A stretch of DNA of 64,000 nt from Diphasiastrum complanatum. Taxonomy: Eukaryota; Streptophyta; Lycopodiopsida; Lycopodiales; Lycopodiaceae. Of this stretch, positions 24,841-35,600 are shown piece by piece. The stretch covers positions 6,394,548 through 6,458,547 of the forward strand of contig CM055094.1 in assembly GCA_029204225.1 (NCBI GenBank). Reading direction: 5' to 3'. Numbering within the stretch: the stretch's first letter is position 1; each line of letters begins with the position of its first letter. Both the position numbers and the translations under genes were made by a program. The notes below the pieces were generated by a model. That model had not been told where the DNA came from, made no database searches, and saw only the letters and a program-made list of their open reading frames with translations.

Positions 24841-26900
24841 ATCTGTATCTTGTACATAGCGATCTTTGTGGCCCAATGCCAACTCCGTCATTAGGAGATG
24901 CAATCTATTTTATCACTTTCATAGATAATTATTCTAGATGGTCTACAGTCATGTTCATTAAGCACAAATCTGAAGCCTTTGAATGCTTCAAGAGATTCAA
25001 GGCCATGGTTGAGACGCAAACATCTAGGAAAGTGAAGGCACTCCGAACTGATGGTGGTGGCGAATACATATCTAACGAGATGTCCAACTACATGGATAAA
25101 CATGTTATTAGAAGACAGTTCACCACTTCTTATTCACCTCAACAGAACGAGATTGCAGAAAGGAAGAATTGAACTCTTCTCAACTCAGCCATATCCATGC
25201 TACATCAAACACACCTACCTGAAAAGTCCTGGGCAGAAGCTACTGCCTTGTATATGTTTTGTTCACATTCCTAAATAGCTTAGGAAGAAGCTGGATCATG
25301 GGACAAATAAATGTATTTTCATTGGCTATCCCGATGAACATAAATGGTTGCCTTTGCTATGTGCAGATTCCATCTGAACTAAGAAAGAAGATTGATCCTA
25401 TTAGTTACAGAAGTATATTCATTGGATACTCAACATCACACAAAGCCAATCGAATCTACGATGTCGAAACAAGCCGAATCACAGTCAATCGAGACGTCGT
25501 CTTCCTCAAAGATAGATTTTATGACTTCAAGAAGAAGCAACCAATGCAAGAGTTCATTCCAATGACTCCCATCCCCATCGATAGGCTTTGGCCTACGATT
25601 GTTCCGACTAAAATCGAAGATACCCATGTCATACAGCAAGAAGATTCATCATCTCAACAATCAACTATTGTTCAAAGGTCTGCTCGACATTGACAAGAGC
25701 TTGATCGTTATATCTCTCAGACATTCATCAATTATGATGAACCTTCCTCAGTATCAGAAGCATTGTCGAGTTCAAATGCAGACAATTGACGCACTGCCAT
25801 GAATGCTGAGTATAATCCACTGATAATGCTTATCTCAAACACAGAGGCCCAAGCTATGTTATAATAGCTCTATAAGTTGATGACTCTCTGATCAACAACA
25901 ATTCAAATTAGTTGCTTCATGAGATAAAGTTGCTATTGTTGAAGAAATTCGAAATGACCAATTTAGGCCCAGTGCATTACCTCCTCAAGATTGATATATC
26001 TAGAGATAGAGCAAGCAGAAGGACCGTGATAAGCCGAGAAAGATATCTAACCATTGTAGTTTATAGGTATGGCATGGAAGATCGTGATAAGTCGAGAAAG
26101 GTATTTAACCAGTGTACTTTACAGGTATGGCATGGAAGACTGCAAGTCGATAGACTCGCCTATAGATCCAGGATTCAAACAGTCAAAGGGCATGTGCCTG
26201 ACAACTAAAGAAGAATAGGAGATGTGCAAATATCCCTATCAATTGGTAGTTGGATCGATCATGTATGCCATGGTTTGCACTCGACCTGAGCCTATACAAT
26301 CAACACATTGTCATAATTTATGTCGAATCTCGACCTACCTCACTGGAAGGCTCTACTAAAAGTACTAAGATACATTCAAGCCATGAAGTACTATGCTCTG
26401 TGCTATAATGGAAACACAGAGGACGCTCTTAACTCTATATGCTTATTCTGACTATGATTAGGCTGGAGATATGGACACACGAAAATCCACTTCTAGCTAC
26501 TTATGCTTTCTAGTAGGAGGACCCATTTCATGGAATAGTCAAAAGCGAAAATGCACTTCTTTGTTTTCCACAAAGTCCGAGTATGTTGCAGCCACCTCTA
26601 CAGTGAAGAAAATCTACAGAAGATTGCTTCAGAATCTGATGTTCTCTCAACTCACACCAACTATACTCTATTGTGACAATCAAAGCTGCATAGCTCTTAG
26701 ACTATCTCTAAACCCATGAACTCACTCTAGAACTAACACAAAGAAGTTCAATTTCATTTTCTTAGAGAGAAAGTTTTGAACAAGATTGTCGAACCAACAT
26801 ACTATCCCACCGATAGTATGTTGGCTGATACTCTGGCTAGACATTTGTTGAGAAAAAAACATGTTAATTTATGCAACTTATTAAGCTTCATTCAAGATCC
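24841..26900 (+). pseudogene. Copia integrase, partial RT, RNase H
   Basis: Integrase starts near 24843 (LVHSDLCGPM read with one mismatch) and keeps the DDE residues: FITFIDNYSRW, ALRTDGGGEY, and Glu in EIAERKN. A stop follows at 25170. The SH3-like region continues in other frames (IFIGYSTSHKANRIYD, ITVNRDVVF). Almost all of RT, including the YVDD box, is deleted near 25860-25960; the RT tail resumes with LLLKKFEMTNLGPVHYLLKIDI. RNase H is seen as DMDTRKSTSSYLCFLVGG, SWNSQKRKC and STKSEYVA, broken by stops. A 58-bp tandem duplication sits at 26025-26140. Strand and domain order fit it as the 3' half of the element whose gag is at 17162. Confidence 0.9.
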
Positions 26901-26926
26901 TAGGAGATAAGCTTAAGGAGGGGTGT

Positions 26927-27505
26927 TGGAGTTAATCTTCACTCCTACTCACCTAAATTCATTTATTGAGTACTATTTTTGCTCCCTACAATGATAGTAG
27001 TCTTGCTCGCATAAGTCGAACAATCTGTGCAACCATCAACTTTGAAGCAGAGCAGGATCGACTCGACTTCACTGACTCGACCGAAGTCTATCGACATCCC
27101 GACTCCATCAACATCTTCTCAAGGAAACAAGTCGACTCGACTCATTTAACACCTTCAACGATTGATGACTATCACTCAAAATGGAGCTCATCATATGCTC
27201 TGTACACTATAGACTACGTCACCGTTCACTGTGCAGTAACGACTTCACTTCAAGACTATTATCTACACAATTATAATTTTCACGACCACTACAACTGATG
27301 TGTATATACATACAATAAATCAATAATGACGGGCGAATGAATGGACACATTCTATATACCATACATGAGTCAATAATCGGTGGTAGCGTGAATCAGAGTT
27401 CCTCCGTGAACTCCCTTGTATCATACTATCTGATTCCATAGGATAAGAGATCTTTAGAGAGAGTGGAAGTAATTCAAACAATAGAGATAGTATTCAATCT
27501 GTATG
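26927..27505 (+). repeat. Copia 3' LTR (truncated)
   Basis: The polypurine tract AAGGAGGGG (26917-26925) is followed by TGTTGGAGTTAATC, a canonical LTR start. The TATA-like TGTATATACATAC lies near 27300. The sequence aligns with 16200-16715 but not beyond about 27505, so the 3' part is missing or too diverged. Confidence 0.7.
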
Positions 27506-29648
27506 GATGGATTTGAGGAGGAGGAAGTGGGAAGGAGGGAGACAGAGTTGGATGTGGTATTAGAAAGAGCTGAGAGTGGTGTGTGCAAAGTTTGAGAGCG
27601 TTTGTTAGCAGTCGAAAATTCAGATAAAAAATCGGCAAGAGCTTCGCTAGGAAAAGTGGCAAATGACTCGAATCTCTTGTTTATATAGAGGAAAGTTAAA
27701 GTGCATATTAGAAAAAGTGCACTCTCCATAGCTCTGTTCCATACCAAAAATTTCAAGAACCTTCTCATAATTTTTTAAGACCCCAAAGAAGCTGGCGAGA
27801 GTTCAAAAGCTGTTTTGCCTACCATGCGAAGGTTCTGAAGGTAAATCCATATGTGAAAGAGTTCTTCTACCTCTATTGAGTGACAAGCTCTTACTTGTCG
27901 GTTTTCTCCTATAAAACCCAAGATATATGACATAAAAAATCATCTACATTTTTGCCATGTCAGTTTTTGAAAAAAGATGCCGGATCCATTCTTGGACTAT
28001 GTCGGCTTTCCCGAACATCTATCTTTATCGCACTAATAACCTAATTTTGATACACCGTATCGTGATTTAGATTAAGTTAATTGTGAAGTTTTTAGCACGT
28101 GTGAACTTCACCACACACCTTACAGGATCTTAATGAGGTGTTGTGATTGCACAAGATTGATCAATGAACAGATTACTTGAAAAATCTAAGGCAATGGCAT
28201 ACATCAGACTGAGAAAAACTAACTTCTTACTATGAGAAATGGATATCAGAAATAATTCTTAAGTGCTGACTATGGGAAAAACAGCCTACTCTCGGGTAGA
28301 GAGAGAAAAATATACTCATAAAACTCGAGTAGAGAGAGAATGAGTCCAAAACACCAAAATTTCAATATTCACAATATGGCAAAACATGCCAAAATTTTCC
28401 TACATAAAAGAGGCTCGAATTCCTACAGTGGAGTTGCATAGAAAGTCCACTTTACTTAATTAACTCAGCTACCAGGGATCCACATGTAAAACTGCATGCA
28501 TGGATATTGCATGTACTGCATGTCACATCTCAAAATTGCCTAGACATGTGTAGATCATAAAAACTACTTTGCATGTTGCATGCACTGATTGCATGTTGTT
28601 TGCATGCACAATGAATGACTTTGCATGTGATTTAAACTTTTGCATGACATCAAAATTGAATCTACCTAACTCAAACTCGACCTATGCTCAATTCACATAC
28701 CTTTATGTACAATAAAATATACAATGGAAATAAGATAGACATGGCCACAAAACTCGAGATAAGAAGATATAATTTTACTAATCTTCACACTCCTCAAAAT
28801 ATATGTTCCTATCCAGCATAGATTTTCTCAGTGAACCATAAGAGTCTATAATTAAAAACTATTCTCTTCTATATAATATTTTTACTATTGGTGAGCATTT
28901 TGATGGATTCAATCAAACAAATATCCTCGAGAAAAATGTGTGAAATGTTTCTACGACGCATATTGTTTATGGTCAGAGTAACTAAAAATTTTGTTCAACC
29001 TTTACATAAGGAAATGATTTTTTTAGAGACCTTTACGGGTGGTTCAAGGAATCAAGAAATCTTCAAAGTTATATGTTGCCTTTGATGGGCTCGTAACTTC
29101 TCAAGTGACTCTTACCAACCATTGAAGGTAACATTATTACAAACCTCTCTCTCTCTCTCTCTCTAACATTGCTTCATTCTATGCCTCTCCATGATATCTA
29201 TTCTATTTTATTTTAATCTCATTCTATTGTATTCATACAAATTTATATATTTTAGCATTCTAACATTTCAACTAAAAAGACCATTCCCTCCCCTATACAT
29301 TATAATGCCCTTGATACTTGTAAATAAAGTATATGTGGATGAAAATATCCAATCGATAGAGTACCTTTCTTTAATAAACAAATAAGAAATTTGGAAAGAT
29401 GAGACATGGGATTATGAAAAGTAGAAAACTAGACAATTAATACTCTTTATATGGTAAGGCATAAAAAATTGGGTTTCCTTAACTTTTTGAATGTACTCCA
29501 TTGGCGAAAGTAATCATATTGTGCTTTTACTTGATTCACAAATTTGAGAAGTGATGTATTGGATTTTGCTAGATTCAATGGCATGATCTTTGATCTTCTG
29601 CTGAATGCTATATATCCCATGTTTACTTGATGTGAGGTACCACAAACA
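27506..29648. other. Intergenic DNA and probable 3' region of the HEAAH gene
   Basis: No protein recognised. (CT)n at 29145-29164. The last few hundred bases before 29649 lie downstream of the stop codon of the minus-strand gene and should include its 3' UTR. AATAAAAT-type signals occur on minus near 29200. Confidence 0.4.
28494..28650. promoter_or_regulatory. Cluster of TGCATG (RY-like) hexamers
   Basis: Ten copies of TGCATG in about 157 bp (expected by chance well under one). Two overlap as TGCATGCATG. CATGCA/TGCATG is the RY element bound by B3 factors of the ABI3/FUS3/LEC2 type in plants. No gene starts nearby, so a regulatory role is only a possibility; a decayed low-complexity repeat is an alternative. 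Confidence 0.3.
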
Positions 29649-32600
29649 TTATAGCTCAGCAGACTTTTCAATAGCTTTGATGCACTCAAATACTGGAGAC
29701 TTTTGTGACATTGCAGACATGAGCGAGTCATACACTTTTTGGTTGTTTTTGAGAAGAGAGGCTGCATAGAGTACCTGAAAATGAGCACCAACCAATATGG
29801 CCCACTCATCCATGGAAATAAAATTTTTGCAAAAAAACAGAGCTAGCTAGTGAGTTAACTTCACTTTGTGCTATTACCCAAATTATACTTGTTGAAATAA
29901 CTATGAGAAACAAAAACATTCAATTTTTTTTTTTTAACATTGAAAGTTGAAACAATACTATTTCATATGGTGTTTTAGTTAGAAATCAGAGTTAATCTGA
30001 TATACATCATTAGTATAAGCTCTAAATGTGATGATGTAATTACTGTACAGTTTATTTGGTTTACTTTATATGGTTGTGATCGGGACGTGACCCTTTAGGA
30101 TATATTGATCGAGCACTGATCCCGTAGCCGGCTACTTGGTTAGCCGAGTAGCCACACATAGGAAAAATTAGCCTGTACAAAGTTATATACAGTACTTGCT
30201 ATACTTAGGGGATGTCCTGAATTTGTTGGTCGAATTTGGCCATATGGCCCGACCTTAATTTGACAGGTGGTAGGCCAGTTTTAGGACACCTGCCTTTTCA
30301 TGCAGTTTGTGAATACTCTATATGTATAGTGTTTCTTTGTAATCTAAGAACTTTTGTTGTGCCATCTTTGAGAGCTTGTGAGGAGTGGCTATGGTGATTG
30401 TGTGATGTGATCTGGATACTGCACTAGATTCTATCGGAATTTCAACTTGGTATCAGAGCGTCAGGGTGATGCACGTATGCACGATCCGGTGGAGCTATGT
30501 GATAGCGTCTTTCACCATGAGAAATAGCACTTAGAGCGTCTCAGGAGAGAGGACTCCATACGGGGTATCGGCAGTCCGGATGGCTGGAGACAACAAAGTT
30601 GCTTCAATCGGAGCTTCAGGAAAGATCAAAACGATCGTCGTAGGTGGATTCCGGGGAGAATTCACAGAAAAACTTGCAGTTCCGGTGATTTCGGGGAAAT
30701 CATCGATGATGGCTAAGTAATTGAATGTGTAGGCACACGGTTGAGGATTTGCAAGAGAGCTGTAAAGAACAATGTTACACAGCCAGGGCAGTTTACAGGG
30801 TGTAATTGGGTGGAAATCGGTGGAAATTTCAGAAATTTTTGGTTTCGTGGGGTGTTGACGATTTGGTGAGAAAATTAGCCTATTTGGAGTCAATACTGCA
30901 CCAATTTCAAAGCCATAAATTGCCTCAGAGAGCCTGAGGTAGGGTGACCTCAACCAGGCAGGTAGCTGCAAGTGGAACCTCAGAGTGAGGTGGAGCAAAA
31001 CGTCTGAAGCTATGGAAGTTTCCTCAACTAGGGTTTACGATCAAGAAACCTCTTATTTCTGTCTATTGAAGGTGTTTTCTGATGCTGTAAAATTATGAGG
31101 ATGGGCGCTGGAGTAGGGCGGCCCTGTGTGCAGCCAGCCGTGGAGGGCCGTGGAGCCAGTAAGGAGCTGGAGCAGATCCATCGGGCAGCCAAAACCCTCC
31201 TAAAAGTCATAGCTATGAAGCTTTGAAGCAAGAAGCAAAGAGGAGAGAGAGAGAGGCATGGAGTCGCGGTGCAGCCAAGCTGAAGGTGAACATAGTGCTT
31301 GCAAGGTGCTGGCGCGCGGAGGAGAGAGTCGATGCCCAAACATGCTGAGGGTCGTCAGATCGACTTCAAAAACATGCCCATGGTTGTGAGCCAGCAGGGA
31401 TGGATGATGGTTGCTCAGGGAGTGACAGTTGATACTTTGGCGAGTGATCAGGTGAGCTGCATGGTCATATGCACAGTAGTCTCCAGGTTGGCGTCACATG
31501 TTGTGTCTATCCATCATTATTTGGTAAGCAGGATGCAACTTTTGGTTAGATCCAGTTGGAGTCTAGTTGCACTACAGGTGGATAGATTCTTGGAGAGCTA
31601 TCAGCAGGTAATGGATACTTGGTGATCAGATGGTACAGGGTAGAGGGTTCTGGAGTTATCCTACCTGATATGATATGGATCGTGGGTGAGTTGTTCATCA
31701 CGATAGTGGATCTAGTTTGCATTTGCTTTGATGCTATGATGGATGTGTTGATGAGATAGGCTCCTTGGTGGGAGGCCTATAGACTGGTCAAATCAGAGTT
31801 GGCAACGTCAAGCATGGAAAGTTGAGCCTACATGGGATGTAGGAGAGGCAAATCATCATTAGTATCTCTGGGAGATAGGCGAACTACTCAGGTATAGCCT
31901 ATGGTGAGGTTTGTGTACATTCATTCATTGAGTCCTTGGTAGACTCTTGTGCTTGGAGCATGGAGAATAGATGGGGATCAGCTTTCAAGGCTTATTAATC
32001 GGGATGTCAGGGCAAAGCGGCTTGGAGCATAGCTTTGTTTGGGAGATACATCAGAGATGAGGCTTGGAGCGCTCATTGGTTCGAGATGGTTGATCTTGGA
32101 TGATGTATGAGGACATCTATGTGATATGCTTGGACGTGAGGGCATCTTGGTTATAGGTGCAGGCCATGGTTGAAGACCTGATTTGATGACCAGTGGTGTA
32201 GAAGCGGATCTACAGGTGGCACAGGTGTTGGTACGACAAGATATCACTTATGGGCAGGCCTTGGTCATGTATTTGACGCTTTATCATTCGTGTTGGTTTG
32301 CATGAGTGTATGTGGGCTTGCATGTTACCTTGTCACAGGAGTCTAGATCTGGGTCGGAGTTATATGTGGTTGTGCATTTGCTACAGTGAAACAAAGTAGT
32401 CATTTATGCTCATTGACTTGTCATTGTCTACTAGTTGTCTATCTAGTGAGGGTATAATCTTATGGTGGCAGTAAGATTTCCTCAGGTTGAGCCTCAGTCG
32501 CTCATTTATGTCAGCTTTACAGGTTTGTACTTGTAAGTGTTTGATAGGATGTCAGCCTAGCTAGATGGAGGATGTAAGTCTCATGGTGGCAGTGGGATTT

Positions 32601-35600
32601 CTTCGGTTTGAGCCATGTCGCTCATGTGGTCCACTTGTGTTCAAGTCGGATTGGGGACGAGTCAGTTGGTCGAGAGTATGGTACACTCTCTGTATGAGCA
32701 TTGTGTTTGCATGATACTTTGTGAGTCAAACCTGGTGGTTCAAATGGTGTGCTTGAGCGTGAGTCAAGTACATGGTAGCTGTGATATGCATAACATCTTT
32801 TGGACACTCCAGACACTGCTGCAATATATTGTTTTTCACTCTTATCACATTTAAGCTTAAGGGAGAGAGTTAGAAATCAGAGTTAATCTGATATACATCA
32901 TTAGTATAAGCTCTAAATGTGATGATGTAATTACTGTACAGTTTATTTGGTTTACTATATATGGTTGTGATCGAGACGTGACCCGTTAGGATATATTGAT
33001 CGGGCACTGATCCCGTAGTCGGCTACTTGGGTTAGCCGAGTAGCCACACGTAGGAAAAATTAGCCTGTACAGAGTTATATACAGTACTTGCTATACTCAG
33101 GGGCATAACCTGAGTTTGTTGGTTGAATTTGGCCATATTGGGCCCGACCTTAGTTTGACAGGTGGTAGGCCAGTTTTAGGACACCTGCCTTTTCATGCAG
33201 TTTGTGAATACTCTATATGTACAGTGTTTCTTTGTAATCTAAGAACTTTTGTTGTGCCATCTTTGAGAGCTTGTGAGGAGTGGCTATGGTGATTGTGTGA
33301 TGTGATCTGCATACTGCACTAGATTCTATCGGAATTTCAACTGTTTTGTATGTACTTGTTCCGTACGCTACAGAACTATGCATCATGTATACTATTAATG
33401 AAGGACATTAGAATTGCAATTTCAAATGCTAGCAAGTTTAGCAGCAAAAAAAAGGTTCTGACACTTACCGCCCACCGAGTCAAGTTTTGTTGTTGTTCGT
33501 TGCTGATTTGAGGCTTGCTTCTATTGATGAGCCTCTGCAGTCATCCAGAGTTTTTCAAATGATTTCCTTAGATATTGAAACCAAAAAAATATTGCCACCT
33601 TTGCAACACATTGCAAGGCAACTATACACGCCAAGAAAGGCTATGCAATCAGATCATATGACTTGCATCTTTCACAAGCTTCCTGAAGAGGAGAAACTGA
33701 AAGTCGGAGACTTACCTGCAGAGAAAAAAGATCAGCTGACTGGCCTACCACTTTATCAAAGTTCAACCCCTCAGCAGCTAAACCAGCCATAGATACTACT
33801 GCTAACCTACAAAAAGAGCATGCCATTACTCATGTAGTTAGTGATACTGGCAAGCCAGATCAATGTAAAACAAATGGACAATAGCTGGCAACCACATGAG
33901 TTGAAACAAAAATTAAATATGATGGAGGTGACCATAGTTACAAAGAATAACGACTCAAAGCTCTCCAAACCAATTCAAATTGATTTGGGGCTCGGATTGA
34001 ATTTGTACGAAATCTTTTCATGTTGAAGAAAATCGAATTGTCCTCGGTTTGTTTTTTAATCTATACAAAAAGAGGTATTATTCATCATATTTCTGTAGGA
34101 CAATTCAAACTAGGAAAAAAAATGAATCAATAAGAATCAATCAGTAACTTTGGAAGTGATGAAACAGCCGAAGGTAAGGGTACACTAAAAGGGGCTACTC
34201 TAAGCCACCCCAATGAACAAGAAGTCATGAATGAGGAAGATGCCAAAGACAATACCCCAAAGCAATCATATGATTGCAAAGAATGATTAAAGGCAATTTA
34301 GGCCCAAGAAATCTACATGCAATTTAAAGCCAATAACAGCTATATTCAAAGCAAGGAGTGATGGGCACCATTGCCAGCAATACTAAACAAGCACCAACTA
34401 AGCAGGAACACTTTGATGGACATTGTCATTTTTTATGCAGCGGAACAAAAGGAAATTTTTTGGTGTGGTATACTGCTTCAAATCAAGCAGAGATAGACAC
34501 TTTTTCTATTTTTGACATCTTATTTAAGAGTTGAAAAAAGCTCGCTCGCTCTAATTTATTCACCTGTCAAGTTCTTTCTTGTCTAGAAAGCCCTCATAAA
34601 TTTTCTTTTGTAGGCTCTCATTCAGCAAGTTCACATGCTCCTTTCCTATGTCCAGTGAATAGCCAAGGACAGGCAATCCAAGTAGATAGGCCACTGCAAA
34701 TACAATTTGTGCATTGGTCAGCAGTCAAGCTTGAATGAACGTTGTGTATCGACTTTCACAAAGAACTCCAATACTTATCTTTCTTTGAAAAGAGATTGTC
34801 AGAAATTCTTATCAACGCATCTGCATGCGTATGGATGTGATGGGCAACAGCTTAAAAGAATGATAATAGGTATAAGTACTTTTTTTAGTGCAATGGCAAA
34901 ATGCCATGCAGGTAACTTCAGTAGCCATTGGAAATTTATGAAACAATGAAAGAGAGTTTAACTTGGAAAAAGTTGACTCCATCTATCTAAATAAAAAGTG
35001 CAGTAGAGGGAATTAAATCTTCTCAAAGAACATCACTGCATCTGCAAAATACCTAGAAAGTGGGCAGCTTCATGCCTAAGAAGTCGTTCTTGATAATCAC
35101 GAAACACGGACGAAAAACTATTGATTCCCACCTGTAAAAGCCTGAAAAGAAGAAGCAATTTAAATCAAAAGTAATGTGCCTTCTACACAACCATGACATG
35201 CTTAAATATATTGTACACTCTAATTCAATGTGAAGAAAAATTAGCTTCGTGTATCACAAAATACAGATCTTTCTGTAACTTCCACTCCTCAGAGTTGTAA
35301 ACAAAAATACCATAGTTTAAAAGTAAAACGGTTATCCTTTCACTCGCCCAAGCTGGCCTTATGAGTTTCAAATTTCCTTTCAATAACCCTTTTTCCCTCA
35401 GATTTGACAAACTTCTACTTGATTGGAACTCTCTCGATATGTACGTGTGCATTAAATGAATCCTTTAGAAATTGTACCCGAGCTTCTATCAGATGCATTG
35501 AAAATTACAGCATCGAGAAATCAAGTCCTTGGTTTCTCTTAGCAGTTTCAAGCCACCTCAACCCTTCCGGTGGAAGGCAGCTCCAATTTGTCTGATCCTC

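Larger units (their letters stand above)
29977..33342 (+). mobile_element. Non-autonomous LTR retrotransposon with AG...CT termini, in intron 9 of the HEAAH gene
   Basis: Two LTRs (29977-30447, 471 bp; 32868-33342, 475 bp) differ at roughly 20 sites. Each begins AGTTAGAAATC and ends GAATTTCAACT. Target duplication GTTTT is perfect (29972-29976 and 33343-33347). The primer site TGGTATCAGAGC (30448-30459) touches the 5' LTR, and the polypurine tract AAGGGAGAG (32859-32867) touches the 3' LTR. The 2.42 kb interior has no gag, protease, integrase, RT or RNase H similarity, so movement would need proteins from a related copia element. It lies antisense to the host gene. Confidence 0.93.

Noticed and set aside
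24190-28080. Weak inverted similarity between about 24200-24310 and 27990-28075
   Set aside because: Shared words (GTTCGGGAAAGC, CGATAC..GTATC) are short and spacing drifts; it may be chance or a very old repeat.
30531-31625. Frames of 103-155 codons in the interior of the AG...CT retroelement
   Set aside because: None shows gag, protease, integrase or RT motifs. Composition is that of random frames in GC-richer DNA.
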